This document shows, one piece after another, positions 10,619 to 19,115 of a stretch of 64,000 nucleotides of DNA. Every line of letters begins with the position of its first letter. Position 1 is the first letter of the stretch. The notes under the pieces were generated by a model. It was not told where the DNA came from. It searched no databases and saw only the letters and a list, made by a program, of their open reading frames with translations. Source of the DNA: Shewanella sp. GD04112 (GTDB taxonomy: Bacteria > Pseudomonadota > Gammaproteobacteria > Enterobacterales > Shewanellaceae); NCBI RefSeq assembly GCF_029835735.1, contig NZ_JAOEAL010000001.1, forward strand, positions 186,001 to 250,000, in the 5' to 3' direction. The position numbers were made by a program, and so were the translations under genes.

Positions 10619-10642
10619 AAAAAGGGGCTTAGCCCCTTTTTT
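10619..10642 (+). terminator. Rho-independent terminator after the giant surface protein gene
   Basis: GGGGC / GCCCC stem with a TTA loop, extended by flanking A and T runs and ending in six T. It lies 13 nt after the stop codon. Confidence 0.9.
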
Positions 10643-10842
10643 GTTGGTGATTTTTCGCGGTAAAAAGCGAAAAGTTTTAACTGTTTCTCCTTTGTCTTGG
10701 CTGAGTATGTGATTTAAATCCCATGGCTTGGATGGTGGTCTTTGGAATAGCCGCACTAAATTCAGGTTGTAGATTAAAGACAGGATAGTAAGATTGTCAC
10801 TTATCCTAGTTAGTTTGTTGCTATTTTTATCCAGGGGCAGTT

Positions 10843-11394
10843 ATGTCGCAGCGGCACCATAAGCCGGAAATCTTACATACCGAAGTTGTCGCTAAGAGCC
10901 GCTTGTTTCAAATTGAACAGGTTCATCTTAAATTCTCCAATGGTGTCGAGCGCCAGTATGAGCGGATGAAGGGTGGTAGCCGAGGCGCTGTGATGGTGGT
11001 GCCGATTCATCAAGGCAACATGCTGTTAGCCCGTGAATATGCCGCTGGAACAGATAATTACGAGCTAGGTTTTCCTAAGGGGTTAATCGACCCTGGTGAG
11101 CAAGCTATCGAGGCGGCCAATCGAGAATTGCAGGAAGAAATCGGTTTTGGGGCGCGTAAGCTAACATTGTTGAAAGAACTTAGCCTCGCGCCGGGTTATT
11201 TCTCTAGCAAGATGCAAATTTTCATCGCAGAAGATTTATATGAAAGCCGCCTAGAAGGCGATGAGCCTGAACCCATAGATGTGGTGCCTTGGGCGTTGGC
11301 CGAGTGGGAAGCGTTACTCGATAATAGCGATTTTTCCGAATCTCGTAGTGTGAGCGCATTGTTTTTAGCGCAGAAACACCTACAACTTAAATAA
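10843..11394 (+). CDS. nudE: ADP compounds hydrolase NudE (Nudix family)
   Basis: A 183-residue Nudix hydrolase that cleaves ADP-ribose, NADH and diadenosine polyphosphates, probably clearing toxic or signalling nucleotides in the cytoplasm. The complete Nudix box spans residues 80-102: G, five residues, E, seven residues, then RELQEEIGF; these Glu residues bind the catalytic metal. Length and N-terminal sequence agree with enterobacterial NudE. It is followed after 70 nt by cysQ, another nucleotide phosphatase, and then a GNAT gene, all on the same strand, suggesting one operon. Confidence 0.95.
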   Translation: MSQRHHKPEILHTEVVAKSRLFQIEQVHLKFSNGVERQYERMKGGSRGAVMVVPIHQGNMLLAREYAAGTDNYELGFPKGLIDPGEQAIEAANRELQEEIGFGARKLTLLKELSLAPGYFSSKMQIFIAEDLYESRLEGDEPEPIDVVPWALAEWEALLDNSDFSESRSVSALFLAQKHLQLK

Positions 11395-11464
11395 TCTTTT
11401 TCGTTAAAGCGTTCAGCAACTGAGTGCTTGTAAATCATTCGCGAAGTTTGCGATTGGAGTGGTT

Positions 11465-12277
11465 ATGAAGCCAGAAGAGTTAATCGACGAGGTGATTGCG
11501 ATAGCAACGGATGCGGGTCGCACTATTCGTGAGATTTACCTAAAGGGTAATTTTGAACGAGAAACCAAGTCCGATAATACCCCTGTCACCTCGGCGGACT
11601 TAGCGGCAAATAAGCTGATCTGTGAACGCTTAGCCGCATTGACGCCCGATATTCCTATCCTGTCCGAAGAGGCTGCCGATATTCCCCTAAGCGTGCGCGA
11701 AGGCTGGAAACGTTATTGGTTAGTCGATCCTCTCGATGGTACGGGGGAGTTTATTGCGGGCAGTGGTGACTTTTCGGTAATCATCGCGCTGGTGGAGCAC
11801 AATCGTCCGGTAATGGGCGTGGTCTATGTGCCGATGACGCAGGTGTGTTATTACGCCATTGCGGGCTTAGGCGCCTATAAACGCACCGATAAGCAGGAAG
11901 TGCGCATCAGTAGTCGGCAAATTCAGCACCGTGAGCAAGTTTCTCTTAGGTTAGCGGTGAGTCGTCGTCAGGATCCCCAATCTGTGTTGACCCTGTTTAA
12001 TCAGCCTAAGCATTGTGAGCTGGTGGTCATGGGCGGCGCAGCATTGAAGAGTTGTCTGGTTGCCGAAGGACGCGCCGATTGCTATGTGCGAGTCGGGCCG
12101 ACGGGTGAGTGGGACACCGGTGCCGCGCAGATCATTATTGAGGAAGCGGGTGGCCAGCTCATGGATACCGAGCTGCAACCTTTAACCTATAACGAGCGTG
12201 AGACGCTTGAAAATCCTAACTTTATTGTTGTTGGTGCGCCCAATTTAGAGTGGGATAAAATTTTAATTGGTGAATAG
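11465..12277 (+). CDS. cysQ: 3'(2'),5'-bisphosphate nucleotidase CysQ
   Basis: Removes the 3' phosphate of PAP (3'-phosphoadenosine 5'-phosphate), the by-product of sulfate assimilation, giving AMP and phosphate. It belongs to the lithium-sensitive inositol monophosphatase-like family. The metal-binding motifs are all present: SEEAAD, DPLDGTGEF and WDTGAA. A GTG at 11459 is also in frame, but it overlaps the GGAG ribosome-binding site (11456-11459), which is correctly spaced (5 nt) for the ATG at 11465, so the ATG is chosen. The stop overlaps the possible start region of the next gene, consistent with translational coupling. Confidence 0.95.
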   Translation: MKPEELIDEVIAIATDAGRTIREIYLKGNFERETKSDNTPVTSADLAANKLICERLAALTPDIPILSEEAADIPLSVREGWKRYWLVDPLDGTGEFIAGSGDFSVIIALVEHNRPVMGVVYVPMTQVCYYAIAGLGAYKRTDKQEVRISSRQIQHREQVSLRLAVSRRQDPQSVLTLFNQPKHCELVVMGGAALKSCLVAEGRADCYVRVGPTGEWDTGAAQIIIEEAGGQLMDTELQPLTYNERETLENPNFIVVGAPNLEWDKILIGE

Positions 12278-12284
12278 TTTTTAC

Positions 12285-12728
12285 ATGCAGTCGATCCGTC
12301 CAGTATTAAAGTCAGAGTTAGCCGACGTTTTTCAACTCGAGCAGGCTATCTTTGGCGACCATTGTTATCCCGATTTTTTCTTCCGCCAAGGGTTTGATTG
12401 TTGGCCTGAGCAGTTTCTGGTTGCCGTAGATGATGGCGGTGAGCTTTTAGGCTATTTGCTCTGCGCCCAAAGTAGCGACCCCGCCTGTATGTGGATTCTA
12501 TCCGTAGCAGTGAGTGAGCAAGCCCGCGGCCAAGGTATTGGTAAACAATTAATCCAGCAATGTTTAACCCAACTACCGTCTCAGGTTAAGCGGGTGGATT
12601 TAACCGTCGATCCCCATAATCCTGCCCATGGTTTATATCAGCGTTTAGGATTTGTCGATACCGCCTTCGAAACGGACTATTTTGGCGCCGGGGCCGACAG
12701 GGTGGTGATGAGTTATCACTGCTGCTAG
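12285..12728 (+). CDS. GNAT family N-acetyltransferase
   Basis: An acetyl-CoA-dependent acyltransferase of the GNAT fold, with the substrate unknown. Motif A is visible as LSVAVSEQARGQGIGKQL (the RGQGIG part binds the CoA pyrophosphate), followed by the motif-B-like region NPAHGLYQRLGF. It resembles ribosomal-protein or small-molecule acetyltransferases but cannot be placed further. The start is uncertain: ATG 12285 is preferred, while in-frame TTG 12267 and GTG 12270 inside the end of cysQ would add five or six residues. It is the last gene of the nudE-cysQ group and is followed by a strong terminator. Confidence 0.85.
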   Translation: MQSIRPVLKSELADVFQLEQAIFGDHCYPDFFFRQGFDCWPEQFLVAVDDGGELLGYLLCAQSSDPACMWILSVAVSEQARGQGIGKQLIQQCLTQLPSQVKRVDLTVDPHNPAHGLYQRLGFVDTAFETDYFGAGADRVVMSYHCC

Positions 12729-12748
12729 GTAAAAGTTCAACCTCGAAA

Positions 12749-12780
12749 TGGCGCCCTCGATTGAGGGCGCCATTTTTTTA
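12749..12780 (+). terminator. Rho-independent terminator after the GNAT gene
   Basis: A 10-bp GC-rich stem, TGGCGCCCTC paired with GAGGGCGCCA, with a 4-nt GATT loop, followed by seven T. Confidence 0.92.
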
Positions 12781-12958
12781 TGCGTTGAAAGTTAAATTCC
12801 TTCCAAGGTTCCCATCGAGCGATTACCTGAGAATTAGCCCAACTTCCCTCATTTTTATGCCTTTTCTTTCATACTGTACGCAAAATAAACTTATTTTGAA
12901 CGTTGTTTTTTATTTTTGAGGCTGTTAATCTCACTGCATTCAACAGGGAGTGAGACCT

Positions 12959-13570
12959 ATGGCGAGACGCAAAGAACATAGTCATGATGAGATTCGTGCT
13001 ATGGCAATAGAAGCGGCAATGGCATTGCTGCAACAGCAAGGGACACAAGAACTGAGTTTACGTAAGATTGCTAGCCAGATTGGCTATGTGCCGAGTACCT
13101 TAATCAATATCTTTGGTAGCTATAACTACCTTCTATTAGCCGTTTCTGAGGCAACGTTGCAGGCGCTGATGCATGAGCTCTCCGAGGTAAGTGCAGAGAA
13201 TAGTCGCAATCAAATCATCAGCATGGCGCAAAAATACGCTGAGTTTGCCCACGCACAGCGTCAGTGTTTTAAGTTGGTATTTGAACTGCAGCTACTCGAC
13301 TCCGAACCTTTGCCCGAATCCCAAGGCCAGCTTATCGCGGGTTTATTCAGGTTAATTGAGCGTGAGTTAGCCCTATTGTTCCCCCATAAAACTGCTGCGC
13401 AGCAACTTCAAATGAGCCGAGTGCTCTGGGGCGGCATCCACGGTCTCACGGCATTATCACTGGATAATAAATTGTTTGCCGATACGGCATCTTTACCCGC
13501 TTTGTTAGAGAGTCATGTGACAGGGTATTTACAGGGAATGGGTTATCAGGGGGAAGAGCCATGCTGCTAA
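12959..13570 (+). CDS. TetR family transcriptional regulator
   Basis: A 203-residue one-component repressor-type protein. The N-terminal helix-turn-helix is seen in LRKIASQIGYVPSTLINIFGS with an Arg/Lys-rich start (MARRKEHSHDE), and a helical ligand-binding region follows. The start is ATG 12959, which has AGGGAG 8 nt upstream; the GTG at 12950 lies inside that site and is less likely. Its 3' end overlaps the following MFS-acyltransferase gene by 10 nt, so the two are almost certainly co-transcribed and translationally coupled. By analogy with other TetR-enzyme pairs it probably controls that gene in response to a lipid or acyl-CoA ligand; this is inference. Confidence 0.9.
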   Translation: MARRKEHSHDEIRAMAIEAAMALLQQQGTQELSLRKIASQIGYVPSTLINIFGSYNYLLLAVSEATLQALMHELSEVSAENSRNQIISMAQKYAEFAHAQRQCFKLVFELQLLDSEPLPESQGQLIAGLFRLIERELALLFPHKTAAQQLQMSRVLWGGIHGLTALSLDNKLFADTASLPALLESHVTGYLQGMGYQGEEPCC

Positions 13571-15426
13571 CAAAACGTTTTTTACCATATTTTGCTACCC
13601 AATGCCTTGGGGCACTTAACGACAATATTTATAAAAATGTGTTGTTACTGCTGGTTACCTTCAGCCAAGTCAACGACTTACCTATTAGTGTCGACATGTT
13701 TGTCAATTTGGCTGCAGGGGTCTTTATCCTGCCGTTTTTCCTGTTTTCGGCCCATGCAGGCGTGGTGGCCGACAATATGGATAAGGCCAAACTTATTCGT
13801 CGCTTAAAACTGCTCGAAGTCATCATTATGTTCAGCGCCGCCGCGGCCATCGTGAGCGAAAATTACATGATGATGTTATTACTGCTGTTTTTAACCGGTA
13901 GTCAGTCAGCCTATTTTGGCCCGGTCAAGTATTCTCTCTTACCTCAAGCCTTAAAAGAAGATGAGTTAGTCACGGGCAATGCCTGGGTTGAGATGGGGAC
14001 GTTTCTGTCAATCTTAATTGGTACCTTGAGTGCTGGGATTTTAGTGTCTGAAAACAATGCCACCCTATGGTCGGCCATCACAGTCGCTGCCCTTGCCTTG
14101 GCGGGGTATTTATCTAGCCGCGCGATCCCAGCTTTACCACCACAGGGTACAGTTCAGAAAATCCAATTTCGCCCATTATCAGGCACTTGGCGCACCATAA
14201 AGAAGGCACGTCAAACGCCTTCGATTTGGATGGCCATCCTCGCCATTAGCTGGTTCTGGTTTTTGGGTGCCACATATCTGACCCAATTCCCTAACTTTGC
14301 CAAGTTGCACCTGCACTCTGGCGCGACTGTGGTGTCGCTGCTGCTGGGGATGTTCTCTATCGGGATTGCGGTTGGCTCCTTTGTCTGTGAGCGTTTTTCC
14401 TTTGGTCATGTGGAGTTAGGCTTGCTGCCCTTTGGGGTGCTGGGGTTAACTGTGTTTGGTGTGGACTTGCTTTGGGCGATTCCCCCCGCACCTGCTGATG
14501 CGCAGTTTGTGTATGGCTTACACTCCTTTATTGCCGAGCAGAAGCATTATCGAGTGATGTTGGACTTCTTTATGATTGGGGTCAGCGGAGGTCTGTTTAT
14601 CGTGCCTCTGTATGCCTTTATTCAAGCGCGCTCCGCTAAGGGAGAATGTGCGCAAGCGATTGCTGCGAATAACATTATGAACTCGCTCTTTATGGTGGCG
14701 TCGGCGTTGTTGTCTATGCTGCTACTCGGGGTGGCTGGCTGGAGTATTCCACAGTTGTTCCTGCTGCTGGCGGTGATGAACTTTGTGGTTGCGCTTTATG
14801 TGTATTCGCAAGTGCCTGAGTTTACTCAACGATTTATCAGTTATTTACTCAGTCATGTGATGTATCGGGTGACTGTGACTGGGCGAGAAAAGATCCCCAA
14901 AGAAGGCGCAGGTATCATAGTCTGTAACCATGTGAGCTATGTGGATGCGTTGATCATTATGGGGGCGTCGACCCGGCCGATTCGTTTCGTGATGGATAAA
15001 TCGATCAGTGAAATCCCTGTGCTGAAATACCTGTTCCGCCATGCTGGGGTGATCCCGATTTGTTCGCCGCGCCAGAGTGAGGCGACTTACAATCAAGCCT
15101 TTGAATCAATTCATGAGGCGTTAGTGAATGGCGAGTTGGTGTGTATTTTCCCCGAAGGTCGTTTAACCCCCGATGGTGAACTCGGCGAGTTTCGTCCCGG
15201 TATCGATAAAATCTTGGCCCGCGATCCTGTGCCCGTGATCCCTATGGCGCTCAATGGTCTGTGGGGTTCTTACTTTAGTCATAAGGACGGCCATGCATTG
15301 ACTACTATGCCGAAACGCTTTTGGTCCAAGGTTTCGGTGGATATTGATGGCCCTATTCGGGGAGCGTCCACTAGCCGCGCAAATCTACGGCAGCAAGTTG
15401 CAAACCTACTTGCTTTACGAAATTGA
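13561..15426 (+). CDS. MFS transporter fused to PlsC-type acyltransferase (LplT-PlsC-like)
   Basis: A 621-residue two-domain membrane protein. Residues about 1-415 form a 10-12 helix major-facilitator domain that opens like lysophospholipid transporter LplT (FATQCLGALNDNIYKN). Residues about 425-621 are a PlsC-type acyltransferase with the catalytic NHVSYVD motif (His457, Asp462) and the FPEGR substrate-binding motif (530-534). In E. coli lysophospholipid recycling the transporter LplT and the bifunctional acyltransferase/acyl-ACP synthetase Aas are separate proteins. Here flippase and acyltransferase are joined and no AMP-binding acyl-activating domain follows. Inferred role: import of lysophospholipid to the inner leaflet and its re-acylation. 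The start overlaps the end of the TetR gene. Confidence 0.88.
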   Translation: MLLTKRFLPYFATQCLGALNDNIYKNVLLLLVTFSQVNDLPISVDMFVNLAAGVFILPFFLFSAHAGVVADNMDKAKLIRRLKLLEVIIMFSAAAAIVSENYMMMLLLLFLTGSQSAYFGPVKYSLLPQALKEDELVTGNAWVEMGTFLSILIGTLSAGILVSENNATLWSAITVAALALAGYLSSRAIPALPPQGTVQKIQFRPLSGTWRTIKKARQTPSIWMAILAISWFWFLGATYLTQFPNFAKLHLHSGATVVSLLLGMFSIGIAVGSFVCERFSFGHVELGLLPFGVLGLTVFGVDLLWAIPPAPADAQFVYGLHSFIAEQKHYRVMLDFFMIGVSGGLFIVPLYAFIQARSAKGECAQAIAANNIMNSLFMVASALLSMLLLGVAGWSIPQLFLLLAVMNFVVALYVYSQVPEFTQRFISYLLSHVMYRVTVTGREKIPKEGAGIIVCNHVSYVDALIIMGASTRPIRFVMDKSISEIPVLKYLFRHAGVIPICSPRQSEATYNQAFESIHEALVNGELVCIFPEGRLTPDGELGEFRPGIDKILARDPVPVIPMALNGLWGSYFSHKDGHALTTMPKRFWSKVSVDIDGPIRGASTSRANLRQQVANLLALRN

Positions 15427-15492
15427 GATATGGTGTAATCCCTCAGTTAAAAAGTTACATATAAATAACAATTTAAGTGTTGGAGTTTGGTC

Positions 15493-16806
15493 ATGAAAAA
15501 GGGATGCTATATAGGCGCTTTGGTACTTGTGCTAAGTGGGTGTGGAGGGTCTGGTGATTCAAACTCAGATGACTCCGATGGAGGAAATCCTGCATCACCT
15601 CGATTAACAATGGATGTCGAGAGCACAGCGTCAATGTGTAATATAAGAGAAAAGAAAGTAGGTGTTGATGTGATTGTTCATCGACGTGACGGTAGTATTC
15701 TGAACTCTTATAAGAGTGATGCGCAGGGACATGTCGATGTCCCTTGGCCTAGTGAAGCATCACATTTAACGGTCGCGGCACAAGAGTTTGTGAATGGTAG
15801 CTCTTCTTGGCGGATCCAGACAGATTTAAATGCTAAAGCCAGTGATTATGGTATATATCGATTTACCGATGAAAATTTAAATAGTGGTTGTGACTGTAGT
15901 GATATCAATTTAGATACAAGTGAGATAGCTACTGTTTATAGTAACTACTATCTTTATGGTAATAATGCTTATATCAATCCAGCGCTCACCAATAATCCAT
16001 TGCATGTGTGTAAGCGTGACAATAAATTCGCGCCGGTGAACTTTATATTAATTCCTAAGCAGGGTGGTATTGCTGCTTATGCAGCTAGTATAGATCCCAA
16101 TAATCTTGATTTATCGCAAGTTATTTCACTTTCAAGCAGTATGTTTGAAGGGGCGAGTCATGAGGGGACTTTGCTCAATGTAGATGTGAATAGCAGTAAC
16201 TATTTTTTACGTAGTTATTCTGAAACAGAATACGGTCGCCAGAATTGGATTTCATGGCCTACAAGAGAAGTTCAGCTGTTCCCCGAGCTTTTTAATCGCA
16301 ATCTCGTGTCTGCATCACAACAAATCGATCTAGGTGGAAATGATATTGGAACTATGAGTTATGTCGGATTAACTCGGAGAGCCGTTGCAGATGCTTCAAA
16401 TAACTTAAGCTTAAATTTACCATTAAATGAAAATCTAATGCTAAGTGAAGTTACACGCTTAATGAGTACAATTGGTAATGCAGGAAGTACAAATTATGAC
16501 TTCAGTTTCAACGCTAATCGTATGCAAGGGGTGCAGGTAACCTTATCGCAAAGCAATGATTACTGGTCTATTTCAGGCCCGCTGAAGGGTTCTATTCCTG
16601 ATTTAGATTTGCCTGCGCACCTACAAGCGGCCTTTGATGATTCGTCGATGACATCGATGAGTTTCTATGTATGGGGTTATAGTGGTATGGCTGATTTATA
16701 TGATTTACGCTCTGAGCTGAGTAAGTCTAGCCGCAGCACTAATTCTATACGTTCGACTAAATTTGACAATTACGACTACGAAGATATCACTATTTCAACG
16801 TATTAG
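15493..16806 (+). CDS. Hypothetical lipoprotein
   Basis: A 437-residue protein with a clear lipoprotein signal: charged MKKG, a hydrophobic core and lipobox LSGC, then a Gly/Ser/Asp-rich linker, so it is probably anchored in the outer or inner membrane. Residues about 40-100 read like a carboxypeptidase-regulatory or Ig-like fold (GVDVIVHRRDGSILNSYKSD); the rest matches nothing I recognise. It contains several Cys residues, including a CDC pair, consistent with a periplasmic or surface location. ATG 15493 is chosen because GGAG lies 7 nt upstream; TTG 15487 is also in frame. It is more AT-rich than its neighbours, which may mean recent acquisition. It is a single gene with its own probable terminator. 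Confidence 0.75.
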   Translation: MKKGCYIGALVLVLSGCGGSGDSNSDDSDGGNPASPRLTMDVESTASMCNIREKKVGVDVIVHRRDGSILNSYKSDAQGHVDVPWPSEASHLTVAAQEFVNGSSSWRIQTDLNAKASDYGIYRFTDENLNSGCDCSDINLDTSEIATVYSNYYLYGNNAYINPALTNNPLHVCKRDNKFAPVNFILIPKQGGIAAYAASIDPNNLDLSQVISLSSSMFEGASHEGTLLNVDVNSSNYFLRSYSETEYGRQNWISWPTREVQLFPELFNRNLVSASQQIDLGGNDIGTMSYVGLTRRAVADASNNLSLNLPLNENLMLSEVTRLMSTIGNAGSTNYDFSFNANRMQGVQVTLSQSNDYWSISGPLKGSIPDLDLPAHLQAAFDDSSMTSMSFYVWGYSGMADLYDLRSELSKSSRSTNSIRSTKFDNYDYEDITISTY

Positions 16807-16820
16807 TTTTGCAGGAAAAG

Positions 16821-16860
16821 CACCGCTGTACGCCATTGTGCGGCGGTGTATTTTCTATTT
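16821..16860 (+). terminator. Possible terminator between the lipoprotein gene and selU
   Basis: CACCGC (16821-16826) pairs with GCGGTG (16843-16848) around an internally structured loop, and a T-rich tract follows. The two genes converge here. The long loop makes it a modest candidate. Confidence 0.4.
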
Positions 16861-16863
16861 TTA

Positions 16864-17961
16864 TTAATAGTTATCCAGCCACTCATGCATGGCTTGGTGG
16901 CTTCCCCTAAACAGAATATTGCCGGCTTTTTTCTGCAACTGGTATTCGTACATGGGGTCGTAATATTTGTGCAGCAGCAGGTTTATCCAGGCCAAATGTT
17001 GTGAGGTTTGGTTTTGATTAAGTTGCTGCGACAGTGCTTGTTGCATGATGTCTTGCAACTCTTGATATTGCTTACCGCCAAGACGTTTACGAATACAGCT
17101 AAGACTTTGTAATAGGTAGTGGCTAAAGGCTTCGAAACCTGCCTCTAAGCCGAGACGCTCGCTAAATCCTCGATGCATTTTATGAACGTATTCATCGAGT
17201 AAACGAGTTAGCCTGATGTCATCGTCTTCTTCGAGTACCAGAATATCGGCCGTCTGCATAGCGCTATAAAAGCTTTGCGGCAGCGCCGAGCGGCCAATTA
17301 AAAAGCTTTCATCCTCGAGCAACAAACAGGCGTGGTTGCCTAATTGATGCCGAAGCAGGGCGATGGCGAGCTGATTTTCAAAGTTAATTTGTGTCGGTTG
17401 TGGGTCGATGTTTTTACCAAAGCTCGAGCCTCTGTGATTGGCAATGCCTTCGAGATCGATTGCTTCTTTACGCAGTCTTAAAAAATCGGTTTTACCGCTT
17501 CCCGTCATACCGCTCAGGCTTAGCAAAGGTTGCTGACTTGGCACAGCCTCAATCACACCAATTAAATATTGGCGCATGCCTTTGTAGCCGCCCTGTACAT
17601 AAGGCACGGTAACGCCTGCCTCTTGCAGCCATTGCTGAGTTAACTGTGAGCGTAGTCCGCCACGAAAGCAGTAAAGATAAGCTTCGGGGTGGGCCGATAA
17701 AAAGTTTAACCAAGCATCAATACGCTGCTGTTTTACCACGCCATGTACGAGGGAATGGCCCAAGGCTATCGCCGCTTGCTGCCCTTGCGCTTTATAGCAA
17801 GTGCCGACCTTTTCCCTCTCCTTATCAACCATTAACGGCAGATTTACCGAGGAGGGAAAAGCGCCGCGGTCAAACTCGATTGGCGCCCTTAAGTCGATTA
17901 ATGGCTGCCCAGCAACAAAGATATCCCGATATTGCTGGGCGGGGATGAGCTTAGCTGTCAT
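16864..17961 (-). CDS. selU: tRNA 2-selenouridine synthase SelU (MnmH)
   Basis: Replaces sulfur by selenium in 5-methylaminomethyl-2-thiouridine at wobble position 34 of Lys, Glu and Gln tRNAs, using selenophosphate. The N-terminal rhodanese domain carries the active Cys98 in YCFRGGLRS, and a Walker A motif GMTGSGKT lies at residues 151-158. Length (365) is normal. The ATG at 17961 overlaps the stop of selD as TAATG, a layout for translational coupling; an in-frame GTG two codons upstream lies inside selD. Pairing with selD supplies the selenium donor directly. Confidence 0.96.
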   Translation of the reverse strand: MTAKLIPAQQYRDIFVAGQPLIDLRAPIEFDRGAFPSSVNLPLMVDKEREKVGTCYKAQGQQAAIALGHSLVHGVVKQQRIDAWLNFLSAHPEAYLYCFRGGLRSQLTQQWLQEAGVTVPYVQGGYKGMRQYLIGVIEAVPSQQPLLSLSGMTGSGKTDFLRLRKEAIDLEGIANHRGSSFGKNIDPQPTQINFENQLAIALLRHQLGNHACLLLEDESFLIGRSALPQSFYSAMQTADILVLEEDDDIRLTRLLDEYVHKMHRGFSERLGLEAGFEAFSHYLLQSLSCIRKRLGGKQYQELQDIMQQALSQQLNQNQTSQHLAWINLLLHKYYDPMYEYQLQKKAGNILFRGSHQAMHEWLDNY

Positions 17962-19019
17962 TAACACAGCACCACATTGGCGGTGGAGGTGGGCGTTTCT
18001 AGCGAGCCAATACAGATAGGCTCTATCTGATGGGCATGAAGTAGTGCCACAAGTTCAGCTTCGGCCTCACTCGACACTGCCACTAACAAACCGCCACTGG
18101 TTTGTGGGTCACACAAAATAGCTTTTTGATGATCGGTAAGTGTGGGTAAGTGTTCGCCATAACTGTCGTAGTTACGATGGGTGCCACCGGGAATACAGCC
18201 TTGTGCTAGATAGTCAAGGGCGCGCGGTAAGAGTGGCACGGCATCGAGGTTAAGTTTGGCGGTGAGTTTGGCTCCTTGACACACTTCTAATAGATGGCCT
18301 GCAAGCCCAAAACCAGTGACATCGGTGAGGGCGTTCACGCCTTTAATCTTAGCGATTTTGGCACCTATGCTATTGAGCTGACACATGGCATTTACTGCAA
18401 TTTGGCTATCTTCGTCTTTGAGCTTCTTCTGCTTTTGTGCCGTGGTGAGAATACCAATACCGATAGGTTTTGTGAGATACAAGCGATCGCCCGCTTTTGC
18501 GGTATCGTTTTGTTTTAAATCCGTCAGCGCGATTTGCCCAGTGACCGCAAGGCCAAAGATTGGCTCAGGCGCATCGATACTGTGACCTCCGGCCAGCATT
18601 ATCCCGGCTTCCATACAGGCTTGACGGCCACCATCGACCACTTGTTGCGCGATCTCGGCGGGAAGTTTGTTCACTGGCCAGCCTAAAATCGCAATCGCCA
18701 TCATGGGCGTGCCGCCCATGGCATAGATATCGCTAATGGCATTGGTGGCGGCGATACGGCCAAAGGTAAAGGGGTCATCTACGATGGGCATAAAAAAGTC
18801 GGTAGTGCTGATAATGCCGATTTCATCGTTGAGCTTATAAACGGCTGCATCATCACGACTTTGATTGCCGACCAACAGGTTAGGATCGGTAAATACAGGC
18901 AGCTGAGAGGCAAGAATGGTGGTCAGTACTTTAGGGGAAATTTTACAGCCGCAGCCGGCACCATGACTATATTCTGTGAGTTTAATGCTATCGGCGGAAG
19001 ATACAGCGGAATTCGACAT
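17961..19019 (-). CDS. selD: Selenide, water dikinase SelD (selenophosphate synthetase)
   Basis: Makes selenophosphate from selenide and ATP, the selenium donor for SelU and for Sec-tRNA synthesis. The active-site loop GAGCGCK contains Cys23 and Lys26, equivalent to E. coli Cys17 and Lys20, so this is the Cys form and not a selenoprotein. The aspartates and glycines of the PurM-like fold are present (DDAAVY, DVTGFGLAGHL, DPQTSGG). Length is 352. It is first in a two-gene minus-strand operon with selU. Confidence 0.97.
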   Translation of the reverse strand: MSNSAVSSADSIKLTEYSHGAGCGCKISPKVLTTILASQLPVFTDPNLLVGNQSRDDAAVYKLNDEIGIISTTDFFMPIVDDPFTFGRIAATNAISDIYAMGGTPMMAIAILGWPVNKLPAEIAQQVVDGGRQACMEAGIMLAGGHSIDAPEPIFGLAVTGQIALTDLKQNDTAKAGDRLYLTKPIGIGILTTAQKQKKLKDEDSQIAVNAMCQLNSIGAKIAKIKGVNALTDVTGFGLAGHLLEVCQGAKLTAKLNLDAVPLLPRALDYLAQGCIPGGTHRNYDSYGEHLPTLTDHQKAILCDPQTSGGLLVAVSSEAEAELVALLHAHQIEPICIGSLETPTSTANVVLC

Positions 19020-19065
19020 GAGCCCTACATCCTGTAAAAAGTGATTGAGGCATCATCATAATAGG

Positions 19066-19100
19066 ATACGGCCACCTTGCAAGGCGGCCGTATGATTTTT
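19066..19100. terminator. GC-rich hairpin between desaturase and selD
   Basis: ATACGGCC and GGCCGTAT arms plus an inner CCTT/AAGG stem with one central mismatch. A T-run follows on the plus strand only; in the direction of the desaturase transcript the hairpin lies 16 nt after the stop codon but lacks a good U-tract. It is probably the desaturase 3' end. Confidence 0.45.
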
Positions 19101-19115
19101 ACCGAGAATTGTGGT

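Noticed and set aside
18948..18962. SelD as a selenoprotein
   Set aside because: The active-site codon is a cysteine codon (GAGCGCK), with no in-frame TGA.
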